The notes beneath the pieces are model-generated. The model was not told the origin of the DNA. It saw only the letters and a program-made list of their open reading frames with translations, and did no database searches. Positions 34,411-46,504 of a stretch of DNA of 64,000 nt are shown here, in pieces. The stretch's first letter is position 1; the number at the start of each line of letters is the position of its first letter. Origin of the DNA: Hysterangium stoloniferum (lineage: Eukaryota > Basidiomycota > Agaricomycetes > Hysterangiales > Hysterangiaceae); NCBI GenBank assembly GCA_015178975.1, contig WHVD01000012.1, positions 310,001-374,000 of the forward strand, given 5' to 3'. The translations under genes and the position numbers were made by a program.

Positions 34411-35744
34411 GGTCTGAGAGCAGTCGACAGCAGAGCAGGTGGCAAGTAATCGGAACCAAGACCCAAAGAAACAGAACAAAAAATGATGCAATCAGAGAAA
34501 GTCAACAAGAAAAATGAAAATATTTGGTTTGGACATGGGTGAAACGCGGCTTGGTTCAACTCGTTAACTTCGGGAACATCGCTGGATGTAAAGATCTGTT
34601 TGTTAGTACTTATGTGTCATCTAAACATGATGTCATAATGCAGTCTCAAAATGTTTATCGTTAATGGAACCTTCCCAGTTTCGGTAGGACTGATAACCAT
34701 GCCACACTTTGAGACTGACACAGAGGGGGAGTGCTGGCGATGGACAACTAAACCGTTAGTTGGGACCGCTGAAGATCGGATGAGCTCAGTACGAAAAAAT
34801 AACTGCACGGGAGCGAGAGAGCAACTTACAGTTACATCGTTGCAGGGCCGCTATTCGACTGATTTTACCATACCAGCTGATACAGTCCGAGGTAGGCTAC
34901 TAACAGAGTTGTCGCGGGAGGCCGGGGTTGAAGCCAGGAAAGCCCTATGAAATCGGCGTTAGTAACCGATGTTGACGTGCTGCAAATAAATATATAGGTG
35001 TATAGTGGTGTTAGTCTCTATATATAGGATAATAGACAACTCACTGGGTGTTAATTTTGAACCTTCCCGAAGGTCCACCATCCAATCTTGTACTATGTCG
35101 AATTGCCGGGGGTTGGTGCTAAGGCAGTCGTGCTTCGGTTACGGTACTGAAAAAATGCGTTAGACGAGACCAAAGCAAATGAGAATGCTACGTACTTCAG
35201 CAGTCAGGAATTGCAACTAAGCCCTTGCGTGGATGCCCCGTTGCACCAAGCCGCTGAAAGACGAAGAAAGAGGGAAGACAACGGCTAGAAAAGACTACCA
35301 CGGTTTAAGAGATGGGCGCACGTTTAATTATCCACCACGCAGCACGTCAGTGATGTATCAAGTGCTTTCACAGTAAGTATTCGACCTAGGAAACTCCGAA
35401 GACACAATACTCACAAAACAGACACAGATGAACGATAATTAATGGGTCAAAATATCGAGAAAGATGATAAAACAACGCACCCCGTTCTCAAAGATGCGAG
35501 CCAGAACCAACCGAGTGACCGCCCTAGCCCATAAACCAGAGAAATGGATGAAAAGAAAGAAGTAGAAAGAAAGAAGAAGAAGAAGAAGAAGAAGAAGAAC
35601 TGGAAAAGAAAGAAGTCTGTCTGGCCTCTGCCACTACTACTCGTCCGCCGCTTCCGCCGCTTCCTCCCCTCTTGCCCTGCTTTCGCTTCTGCCGCTGCTT
35701 AATCCTTTTATTTCGCTTTCCGCCGTCGGGTACATTGTGGTGGA
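34410..35744. repeat. Segmental duplicate S1, copy 2
   Basis: Nearly identical to 11069-12412, with a longer (GAA)n tract at 35575-35598. It starts inside iminopeptidase coding sequence and ends where the 42-nt repeat begins, so both edges are duplication breakpoints. Confidence 0.85.
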
Positions 35745-36110
35745 CAAGAAGGGTGGACTTACCAAGAATTTAGAGGAACATTCAGACAGGAAGAACGGCC
35801 TTGCCAAGAATTTAAACGGCCATTCACAGAGAAACATCGAGTTTGCCAAGATATTAGAGGTGTTCAGAAAGAAGCCTCAAGCTTGCCCAAATTTTGAGGA
35901 AGCATTCAGAGAAGAACACCAACCTCGCTTAATATTTAGAGGAGCACTCAGGGAGGAATGAGCTTGCGAAGAATCTAGAGCAGCATTTAAAGAGGAATGC
36001 ACAGCTCGCCAATGATTTAGAGAAGCACTTAAGGAGGAAGGACAAGCTTACCGAGAATTTCGATGGGAGTTCAGGGTGGTTGCAGCGGCTATTTGTGCAA
36101 GAGCTTCCCA
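35745..36110 (+). repeat. 42-nt coding-type tandem repeat, copy 2
   Basis: Inverted copy of 23225-23735, about nine units. The plus strand reads LTKNLEEHSDRKNG and LAKNLNGHSQRNIE in one frame and, after shifts, EEAFREEHQPRLIFRGALRE. It is followed by REFRWEFRV and ARASHP, the likely end of the repeat domain. Confidence 0.7.
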
Positions 36111-36579
36111 TCCTTGACCAACAGAGAAGCTTAGAGTACTTTTACCAAGCCACCGCCGAAGGAAAATTGAGCCGAGTTCATGGTAGGATGCTGAAGACAA
36201 CTCCAGAGCAGATGCTTTCTGATAATCTACTTTGAGCTTTGTAAAGATATGTTAACATCAACCACGGATCTATAATACCTTTATCATCTAAGACCCTATT
36301 CAACAGCATAAAAAACGGATTGTCTTCCCTGATGGATTTCATTTGGAGGAATACAATCAGATCATTATTAACATGTTACCAAAACAATCATCACATCCCA
36401 ACATCAAGGCAACAAAAAGAAGACAACACACCATCTCGCTCTCAACTGCACTCCAAACCTAAAGCCATTCTCCATCACCACCTCAACGACATCCTCCTTG
36501 CTCCTGTCCTCCTCCAAGATCATCCCAACAGCCCCAGCATCCTCCTTGTCCAACAGCGCCTCCCTGGCTTCGTCACCAA
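36111..36579 (-). repeat. Inverted duplicate of 22500-23220 with family D 3' end
   Basis: Reverse complement of the sequence downstream of family D copy 1, including ATCAGAAAGCATCTGCTCT-like and TTCATTTGGAGGAAT words. It shows that family D, its flank and the 42-nt repeat were duplicated as one block. Confidence 0.65.
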
Positions 36580-36850
36580 TTAACGGCTCCTCGCTCCCAT
36601 CTCCAGGTGTGTTCGAGAGGCTTCTCCAAGTGCGCATTCTATCACCTCCACATTTGCTCTCCGCAGGATCAAAATATCCGACTCATCTGAGCCTGACGCC
36701 TCAGCTGCCCACGTCTTTGTGCCGCATTTTCCTTTGACACGGGTCTTGCGGGCTTCTTCGCAGCGATTGTCTTTGAGGAGCGTGTCTGGCGGGCATGCGA
36801 CATTGCTTTTGGGTTTGGGATTGAATGTGGTTCTGGGTGTGAATGGATAC
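36580..36850 (-). pseudogene. Family D 3' part, fused to the copia frame
   Basis: Minus-strand codons give SNVACPPDTLLKDNRCEEAR and AAEASGSDESDILILRR, which match family D copy 1 at 22350-22500. The same reading frame is open from the adjacent copia element, so these 89 codons form the C-terminal end of a hybrid open frame. Whether it is ever expressed is unknown. Confidence 0.7.
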
Positions 36851-39800
36851 CAGTAGTAGCATAGGTCCAGATGTTTCATTCGTCCATGATGTTCTGGATT
36901 CTTGGCTACAGTTAGTGCTGACTGGTTGTCAATGAAGAGTTTTGATGGACATGGTGCCTTGTATCCCAATTCCTTTAACAGGTTCTGCATCCAACAGATC
37001 TCCTTCCCTGCTGCAACTGCAGCAACATATTCAGCTTCTGTGGTGGATAGTGTCACAATTGGTTGTAGTTTGCTGCTCCAACATACTGCTCCTGATCCCA
37101 CTTTGATTATGTACCCTGTTGTTGATTTTCCACTGTCCTTGTCTCCACCATAACTAGCATCACTGAAGCCAACGAATAGATCTGTATTTAATGGATCAGG
37201 ACCATATGTGAGTTTCATATCCATAGTTCCCTTCAAATATCGGAATAGATGCTTGACAGCCTTCCAATGTGCTATACCAGGGTTTGAATTAAACCGAGCC
37301 AATACTCCTGCAGTGTATGCAATGTCGGGACGGGTGGTAGTGGCCAAGTACATCATGGACCCAACTGCATTAATGTAGGGAATGTCACGCATTTCATTCT
37401 GTTCCTCCATGGTTTTGGGTGACTGATCTGATGATAGTTTTGCCCCTGGATCCATGGGTGTACCCACTGTATGACAATTTGACATCCCAAATTCCTGTAA
37501 TTTGTTCAAGATGTACTGGCGTTGTGATAGAGAGATAGTCCGCTTTTCTCGATCTCGTGTGATTTCAATGCCTAATAGGAAAGATGTAGGTCCTAGATCC
37601 CTGAGTTTGAAATGTGTAGCTAATTCAGCTACAAAATCATCTAGGACTTTTTCGGATGGTCCTGCAAGGGTGATGTCATCTACAAATATGGGAACAATGA
37701 CTTTGATTCCATCTCGTTGATAGATATAGACCGATGGATCAGAATAAATCCGCTTGAAGTCCATTTTCTCTAGTACACTCCGCAGGTGTTTGCTCCAGAG
37801 ATTGCTTGCCTGCTTGAGTCCATAGAGCGACTTGTCTAGTCTACATGCTACATCTGATCCTCCTTGGTGAAATCCTTCTGGCTGGACCATGTATATTTCT
37901 GCATCAATATCACTGTTGATGAATGCATGTGATATGTCAACTGATCGGAGGTGAAGGCCTTCTGCTGCAGCCAGTGCTAATACTAGACGAATAGTAGCAT
38001 GGCGCATTGTTGGGGCAAAAATCTCTGTATAGTCAAATCCTGGTCTCTGGTTGTATCCTTTAGCAACCAATCGTGCCTTAAACCGTTCTATTGATCCATC
38101 TGCCTTGCGTTTCACTTTGAAAACCCATTTTGATCCTATAGCCTTTTTTCCTGGTGGTAGTTTCATTATGGTCCAAGTTCCATTGCTCATGTGTATGTTC
38201 ATTTCCTCCAAGGCTGCCTCTCTCCATTGTCTTGCCTGTGGACCATTCATTGCCTCTGTAAATGTCCTTGGTTCAGAAATAATTGACACATGTGCCTCCT
38301 CCAATTCCACTTCATCGGTACTGTCAGAAGTGGTAGGATTGGGTTCCCAGGTTTTCCACCATTCATTAGGAGGTTTTTTGTTGCGCAAAGGTTTTCGAAT
38401 AGCAATTGGTCTGTTATCTTCCTCCTCCTCTTCCTCCTCCTCATTATCTGTGATCTGGGGGGATGGTGTGATAACATTGTCTTCGGATTCGGGTACAGGG
38501 ATTTCATGATCCTCCACAGGGGCAGTTGGTAATTCATTTGGTGGATTATCATCTTCTTCAACAACTGGACCCCCTGGGATATAATCCCTCGTACTTGATT
38601 CATCCTTCCCACCAGTATCTGGAACTTGTGGTGGTTGGTGTTTCCATGTGTATCGTTCATCGAATTCAGCTCGTTCACTGATCACTATCCTTCTTGTCAA
38701 TGGGTTGTAGAATAACCATCCCTTATACCCTTCAGGATACCCAATGAAGATGCATTTCTCCATGTGAGATCCCAGGCTTGATCGTTTATCCTTTTGAATG
38801 TGGACATATGCAATGCATCCCCAAACTCTGATGTGACTGATATTTGGTTTCCTTTTGTGCCAAATTTCATATGGAGTTTTGTCCTGTAAGGCAGATGATG
38901 GGCAGTGGTTCCAGATGTGTACAAATGCAGCCAGGCAGTACTCCCAGAAGTTCTTGGGTAGTTCAGACTCTGTTAGCATGGTTGTAATCCCTTCTGCTAA
39001 TGTCCGGTTTGCACGCTCTGCCATTCCGTTTTGTTGAGGTCTATTACGGACTGTATGCTGACGCAAGATACCATGTTTATCGGTGAATTCAATGAATGCC
39101 CTTGACATGTATTCTCCACCCTTGTCATCCCTAAGTTTCTTTATTTTCCGTCCAAGGAGGTTTTCTGCAAATGCTTTGTACCGTTTGAATGCCCAGAAAA
39201 CACCACTTTTGGACTTGATTGGGATGACGTAATAGAATCTTGAAGCCTCATCAATGAATGTAACCCAATAGTAACATCCAGATCGGGATCTTGTGCCAAT
39301 ATAATGTACATCTGTATGTACCAACTCCAAAGGTTCATTGCAGTGATGTTCTGAGGGGGGAAATGGGTTGGCATGCATCTTTCCTGCAAGACATGGTTCA
39401 CAAATTGGATCTGGTTTAGCCTTTGAATTAAGTACCAATCCTTTGACCATGTTTCTTCTCATTAGATTCTTTATCCCCTCATAGTGGTGATGTCCCAATC
39501 TTCTATGCCACAGAGACAGATCTAGAGGTAAAGTAGAGGACATGTGCACATTCTCCATTCTATTTATAATAGTCTTGCCATCCAAGTAGCCCACATTTCG
39601 ATCAGTGATTGATGCAGTGAATAAAAGATTCCCATGGCGATTAAATCTTATGGTTTTGGATGAAATGTGTACATCAAATTCTTTATAACGTGTGAGATAT
39701 AGGACAGCAAGAAGATTATTATGTAAAGCTGGAACATGTAATACTTTTGTGAATTCAACCTCCCGGCTAACTCTTCCATCAATGATTGGTTGAAAAATAA

Positions 39801-41217
39801 CACTCCCAACACCTTCAGAATATACAATTCTATTGTCTGCAAGTTTTATTGGGGTTCTGTATGGGGTATAGGTGTGGAACCAGTTGTAATGGGGTGTCAT
39901 ATGCGATGTGGCCCCTGTGTCTGTATTCCAATCATAGATATTAGCTGAGGTTGCACATGCATCATGTTGTGAAAAGACACTTGCTTTTCCTGTCTGTTCC
40001 TCTACTTCCTCTATTTTTGCCTCTTCCATCTTGTTAGCACTGTTGCGTGACTGCCAGTATTGCTGTATCTTTTCTTTATTCCTTGGCTTTGGACAGTCAT
40101 AGCTGAGGTGCCCTTCCTTGTCACAATTATAGCAAACCATCTTTTTTCGATGCTTGATGGGTGCTTTGGCCCTATTAACCATTTCTCCACGGCGATTGCG
40201 ATTTAGTTCCTCGCTTCTAAATGCCTGGAGAATGGTATTCTTGTCCAACTTCTCCATGAGTAATAATGATGAGGAGAGGTGTGCATATTCCTCAGGAAGA
40301 GCCCGGATGAGTGCCATGCATTGTAATTCTTCATCCAACTTTTCAATTGTGAAGTCCTTTGGGCGCAGGTTTTGAATAGTCCCCATTGCTTTATCAATTC
40401 TGACACCCAAATCCATCAAAGACTCCTTTTCATCCTTTTGGATTGAGAATAGGTCATCATAGGCATTGAAGCGGGCTCCTGGTTTTTGTTGTAAGTGTGT
40501 CCTTTCCAACAAGTCCCACATTTTGATTGGATCTTCTTCAAATCCACGGAAATGCACCCTCTGATCATTTTCCACCATAAGATATATCTCTGCAGCTGCT
40601 TTCTCTGCCTTTGTTTCCCACTTCTCAATGTTATCACTGCCATTTACTGGCTTGATTTCTTTTCCACAAACAAGCTTCCAATAACCCAACTTCGTCAACC
40701 ATGCCTTCATTTCTCCAGACCATTCTGGATAATTTTGGTTGTTTAATGGTTTGAATTTTGGTAATGATTCTGAGGATGTCATGCTTGACACAGTAGGGAA
40801 ATTTTCGAAAATCCGAAAATTAAGGTTTCTTGCTTATGCAAGCAAAAGTGACAGGCTCAACCAAACACAAAAGTTGGTTTGTTATGCCTCCAAATTCAAG
40901 TACTTATAGTAATGTGTATTACAATTAGAAGCCGGGGCCCATAACCTATTAAAAATAGTATGAGTTGACTCTATTGCAATACACAATATACAAGGGTTTA
41001 ATAAGCTTGTAATAAAAGTATTTGTTTCTCAATATCTTGTGTCAGTTAGTGTAGCACCTCCTGACAATATAGGTTGGATGCTCTGGGAGGTGTATAGTGG
41101 TTCTGACACACATTAACCTCCAAAAGCATGGTCCACAATTAGCATCTTCATATGAAAAGTTGCAATAATTGGTGGACTCCCCCTATAAAAAGGTGTGTTT
41201 CATCATCAAATTTAACA
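36850..41217 (-). mobile_element. Ty1/copia element with long open frame
   Basis: Minus-strand copia element. Parts in order: LTR (41217-40947), leader, then a gag-pol frame starting at 40791 with a UBN2-type gag, a CCHC zinc knuckle CYNCDKEGHLSYDC (residues 220-233), protease (TDTGATSHM), pre-integrase zinc region (WHRRLGHHH), integrase core (HTDVHYIG; NGMAERANRTL), reverse transcriptase (SKWVFKVKRKADGS; FVDD) and RNase H (GFSDASYGG; VTLSTTEAEY). Only one LTR is recognisable and its RNase H end abuts host family D sequence, so it is an incomplete fossil with about one major break. The very long open frame suggests it is not old. Confidence 0.9.
40947..41217 (-). repeat. Copia LTR (271 bp)
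   Basis: Recognised because it aligns with the solo LTR at 45710-45978 in the opposite orientation. In element orientation it starts TGTTAAATTTGATG and ends TTTTTAATA, with a TATAGGGGG-type box near its start. Shared words include GTGTATTACAAT-like and GGTCCACAATTAGCAT segments. Confidence 0.75.
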
Positions 41218-41439
41218 GTTGCTTGATAATGCCCTTCAAGCTTAGGTTATACATTTGTGTTAGAATTCACGGGTTCAGAATACACTTGACTCGGTTTGGG
41301 TACAAAGAACACGTTGCAAATGTATGAAGTGTAGAGTACAAGTACCTAGTTTAAGTACCTACTACCGGTAATACTATACCCGGTTACCCATCAATCACAT
41401 GCTACATTGTTTGCAAACCCAAAAAATCTAATAGTATTT
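41218..41439. other. Unassigned spacer
   Basis: Short spacer between the copia LTR and DUF6533 unit II. No feature seen. Confidence 0.3.
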
Positions 41440-42660
41440 GTGGTCCCTGCTTATAGTGTAAACCCTTGCAAGCAATATCCCTGACATCCATCTTGGTTGA
41501 GTTATTTGAGAAAGTAAATGCTAAATAGATTAATGACCGTGTGCACTAAGTGCTGCTAAAGTTTTCAGAACAGCGAAGGTGTGGGATAGTGCATTACATG
41601 CCCTCTGGCTAATCAGTAAGCAACTAACCTGAGGGCTGAAATGGTACCACACACTATCAACTGCTGTAAGTCAAGGGACATTTTCAGGCCCATCCCACCA
41701 TGCACCTCTAACGGTGTATCTGCTAAATCAATGGCGACAGCAAATATTAACTGAAGTAGCGATGAATATCGGGCGATGATGTACAGCACAGATGCTAGTC
41801 TCATCCTATTCTTCCATACAAACTGAATTTCTGCCGGAAGAGTCAAGATTGTATCAAAGTAAACAAAACTGAGATGCTGTATAGTGTAGTAAACAACTGC
41901 CACTTCACGGAGACAGACCTAGCATTGCAAAATCAGCGTAAATCCAAATCTTACTGGAAACTTACGGTCAGTGTTGTGTGCAATGAAGTGGCCTAAGGTA
42001 GTTACTTTACAGTCTTAGCTGCTCAAGAAATTAAATTACTAGCATTCTAGGTGCACTATGACAGTATTTACAACTAATGAAATATTAGCAAATGGAACAT
42101 ATCAGGAACAACCATTCAGTTTGCTAATATATATTAGTTACAAATACTCTCACTACAGGCGCTCGGTGAGAAGCAACTCTAAGCGGTCTGTCACTTTGGC
42201 ACATAATCACTTATGCAATTATGAATTAAAAGCACACATCTTCCACCTTCCACCTACTGTCTTCCATGCATGGCAAATCAGTATGATCATTTGCCATGTG
42301 CATGTACTGGGCACATCATTGTGGAATAGAGTTGTAACTGTGGTAAAGCCATTTTATACTAAGTATGTACACATATACCATTCTGCATCCGGTATACACC
42401 CCAGAGTGAACCATCAGATGCTTGTCAATTATATACACCATTAGAAGAGGCGGTCTGCGGAGGTGTTGCACCCGGCTTTCCGGCTATCTCCTTTCGTCTT
42501 CTTTTTCCTCCTCGTCATTGTCACCACCTACTCCCTCAAAATCAGCAGTGGTTCCGGAACCTGGTAAGAACAGATCTTTCTTAACAGTTCGAATGTACCT
42601 TTTTTCGCCACTATTGTAATCTCCTCTCCAGCACACCTCTTGTAACAGCTCTCAAGTGTG
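41440..42660. repeat. DUF6533 repeat unit II (right part only)
   Basis: Matches 25610-26920 of unit I from CCCTGCTTATAGTGTAAACC to the CTCTTGTAACAGCTCTCA end. Carries the first DUF6533 exon at 41613-41903. CpG-poor. Confidence 0.75.
41613..41903 (-). pseudogene. DUF6533-type exon, copy II
   Basis: Encodes LTLPAEIQFVWKNRMRLAS and VLYIIARYSSLLQLIFAVAI, the family's first conserved block. After a possible 42-nt intron (GTGCATGGT...CTTACAG) the next exon reads VDSVWYHFSPQ, the best-kept version of the WYHF motif among the copies. No later exons follow in this unit, so it is a gene fragment. Confidence 0.65.
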
Positions 42661-43134
42661 CAGACGGTCTCAGGCATCGCCTGGTCATCCCCTACGTCCC
42701 CCCTTATGAATCTCCTACTACAACAACGTCGCTTCTGGGTGTGGACACTGTTGGAACTAAATCTCAGTGCCCAATACACTTACACTGAATCGCAGCCCCA
42801 TCACTCACTGAAGTCAAGTGGGCAGTTGTCACACGAATTTACGAAAAATAACAGAGTGCATTTCATCACTTCATTTCAGTGTCCTTTTCATCTGATTTTC
42901 ATGTGCACTAGTGCAGTTTTCTATTTTGAACAAGTCATATGAAGCTCAACATGGAACATGCTGTTCCCTACGGACTTTTTGCTACTCAAAATCATCAGAT
43001 ATTGGCTGACCTGAATGATGTATTACATGGTATATATTACAAATTCGAGTGCAGCCTGGGCTATTTTTCGGCACAGATAAAAGTGCTTCATGATGGATAT
43101 TGGTAACCAGTAAGTTGTCAGTACATTTATGCTA
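42661..43134. other. Unassigned spacer
   Basis: Between units II and III. No gene or known repeat recognised. Confidence 0.3.
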
Positions 43135-45360
43135 TTACAAATTCTGACATTTCGGACTCTGTAGGATTTTATGTGGCATCTAGCATGTGACTGCTTGCTA
43201 GCAGTGGCAGTGCCGAAGCAGCTGTGGTTGCAGGTGTAAGTGGGGTGGGGATGTTGTTGGAGTCAATGAAGATAATAAGGTGTTCCACATTGTTACGGTT
43301 GTTGCAGTATAAATGGAGGAATGTAGGCCCATATGAGGTGGGTATATGCTTTCTGGGGAGATACCAGAGTGAATTTTCATTCTCGTGTTCATTTTGGTCT
43401 TCCAATTAATAGCATGGCCTAGCATGGCATCATCACTCAGTGTGCTCAGGACCTTTACATTCCAGTCCCCTAACTGCATAATCCCACCCTCCCAATAACC
43501 TCTGAGTCGTCAGAACCTGTTTACTCACATATTGTGTGGAGGGTGATCGTGGTGGATGGTGGCAGTGGTGAATGCGAGTAAAGGTCGCAATGGGAATGGT
43601 GGCAATTATGGCAGGGATAATGGTGGTGGTGGGTATTGATGGATAATGGTGCTGGTTGGTGGTGGAATAAGAGTGTGGTAGAAGTGCCCAATGGCCTGCT
43701 TTGCAGGGTATTGGTGGATGATATTCAATGTGTTTAATATTTTAAGGAACGGCTTTGAAGAGTAATATGAACTTAAATTAAGTGCAAAAATATGCAAAAT
43801 GTGCTAGTTACATTTGGTCTCTTAAATGCATCATCCAACAACCGCTTAACGGCTTTAAATCAGATTTTGAACAATGCTACAAAGTGTTTCACACCTTAGA
43901 TTCAGTGCCTAGAGTGCTTCATTTAAGTGCACTAACTTCCTACAGTGTGGAACACCGTTGGACCTCACGAAACACGTTCAAACTGCTGTCCCTTGATGGA
44001 GGTCGCAGTGGTGGCACTGGTACCAAATATACTACCCAATTGCAAGAATGCATAGTATCAATTTAGCCTAGTACTATTACAATGATCAGTTGATTGGGCA
44101 TCAACAGGTAAAGAATTACTGTTAAAATCACAACAGCTTCAGCCATTTCCTGCCATGATTTTCTGTGAAGATATATCCTGCCAGAGCTCAGCTTCAAGAA
44201 CATTGAATATTCACTTTGGTCATCCTATCGTCACGAAGACGCTCCAGCGTCCCGCTAACCAAGGACTCTAGTTTACCTATCCCTTCTGAGTGAACAGATG
44301 ATATACAGTGCATAGCTTTTGAGGCTGAAGTTTCCTTTTAGTCAAATACTTAAGACTGCCAGTTTGATACAACTATTATATTTCCCCTCTATATTTACTG
44401 TGTTCCAAATGGCATGGATAGTACTACAGGTAATGACTGATTTACACCATCTGGACTGTCTCCTGTGTTCTTCTCAGGTCTGACTAGGTTCATATTCATT
44501 TATGTGTATGATTCAACACTATTTTGAGTGAACGGGTACTTTATAAATAAATAAATACACATATTCTTGAGGCTCTACTAATATCCTGAATAAATTCATC
44601 TATAGAAAAATTAGGCAACATGTGAACTGTATCCAACAATTTTTCGAGCCCTTTATTTTACTTCATCAAGTGTCATAAATGTCTCTCATTGCATGGACAG
44701 TGATAATAGTCAGCAGATACCCCCCTTACATTACTGTGCAGCAAGGCCTTCAAGTCTCCCACCAGAGGTTTCCTCACACCCCTCTGTGGAATGATGGGGA
44801 TTTCTCCTTCACAACATCCCTGCAAAATAAAATCTCCTATATAATTATCTCCAATGTCCTCAATCAAAGAATGTCCGATACTGCATATGGTCGCCCAGAA
44901 GGTAGTGAGCACAACATTGTTTGTCATATTAATCATGTTACATGATGAGTTTAATTCTCGCAGATCGAGAAAGAAGTGGTAAATGAAAAGGATGGATATG
45001 CTGCACTTGAGATTAAGAAGTTGGGCAAAGTGTATGTGATAAACACTTGCCAGCTTTCGAAGTTTGCACCTAAGTCTCTAAATGTGGCCTATATTTGGAT
45101 GTGAGATGAGTGTGTGGTATAGAATTCTGAGGGGATTAAAGATATTCACTAAGACAAACTTAAAAAAAAATATCATAGTATCAGTGAAAGAGGGAAAAAA
45201 CAGTAATAATCCCAAACCTTATTCATAATTAGGAGCTGTGAATTCCATATGAAAATTATACTGACAAATAAAAATCAACATTTCATCAACTGAAGTCACA
45301 TTAATTTAGCACTAATGCAAATCAGAGAACACCTGCAATTAATATGATGAGGGTCATAAG

Positions 45361-46504
45361 GACATGTAACCTCAAATGCTGAGGTAAATTACCTTGTTGT
45401 ACAAATATATAGGTTATAGATCATTTCTGCAATGCTTTAATACCTCTTTATAGCCCAATTGTGCCAATGGTGTGGAACAATGTGGTAAATAATATGAGCC
45501 CATCAAACGTAATTGTAAGAGCGGTTGTTGCTGACTCTATAATGATCATGTCAATTCGAGGTCTCCAGGTATATGCAATTGACTTCTGTACCCCTGTTTA
45601 ATGATGTTAGTTAATACACAATTGCATGGATCTACCTAAGTAAAACAAACAGTTTGATGCTGGACCAAGAAATGCAATCTTCAAAGGCCAAGATAAGCTA
45701 TGACACTTATATTGGAATTGGTGATGAAACCACCCTTTTCCTAGGTGCAGTTCACCCATTTCCTCACTTTTTCATAGGAGGATGCTAATTGTGGACCATG
45801 TTTTCTGAGGTTAATGCATGCCAGAACCAGTATTCACCTAAACTAGCATCCTACCTATCATGTCAGAAGGTGATTCACTACCTGACACATTGATTGACAA
45901 ACAAGTACTATTATTACAAGTCTATTACCCACTTGTAGAATGTGTATTACAATAAGCCAACTCATACTATTTCTAATAACTTATGGGTATACCTGTCCAC
46001 ATGTTGCCAATAGGTAAACACACCACACAGCAGGAGACTTCTCCAAGATATGTGAACAATATTGGAGTTAAGAGGTATTTGTTATCCTTGCTTATCACAT
46101 AAACCCTTGTAAGTAACATGTAAGTAACACCCCTGACATCCATCTTGGTTGAGTTATTTGAGAAAGTAAATGATAAATAGATTAATCACTGTGTCCACTA
46201 AGCACTGCTACAGCTCCCAGAACAGCCGAGGTGTGGAATAGACCATGAGATGTCCTATGGATAATCAGTAAACAACTAACCTGAGGGCTGAAGTGGCACT
46301 ACACACTATAAACTCCTGTAAGTCAAGGGACATTTTCAGGCCTATCCCACCACACACCTCTAATGGTACATCTGCTAAATTTAGGTTAATGGTGGCAGCA
46401 AATATATACTTGAGTAGGTGTGAATATCGGGTGATGATGTACAGCACAGATGCTAGTCTGATCCTACTCTTCCATACGAACTCGATTTCCACTGGAAGAG
46501 TCAA
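45361..46504 (-). pseudogene. DUF6533-type gene, copy III
   Basis: First block LTLPVEIEFVWKSRIRLA and YIITRYSHLLKYIFA on the minus strand at 46380-46504; the following WYHF-type exon is interrupted by a stop. The TM5-TM6 exon (about 45380-45590) matches 25152-25382 of copy I but has stops. A solo LTR lies between the two exons, in what would be intron or connecting sequence. Clearly not functional. Confidence 0.6.
45710..45978 (+). repeat. Solo copia LTR with ACTTA target duplication
   Basis: A 269-bp insertion in unit III absent from unit I (compare 25500-25520). It begins TATTGGAATTGG, ends TTTCTAATA (8-bp imperfect terminal inverted repeat TATTGGAA/TTCTAATA) and is flanked by ACTTA at 45705-45709 and 45979-45983. 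It aligns with the LTR at 40947-41217. A solo LTR is what recombination between two LTRs leaves behind. Confidence 0.85.

Noticed and set aside
38051-38678. Frames of 143-152 codons over the copia element, on both strands
   Set aside because: Shadows of the copia polyprotein frame in other reading frames, partly from a low-complexity Glu-rich tract.
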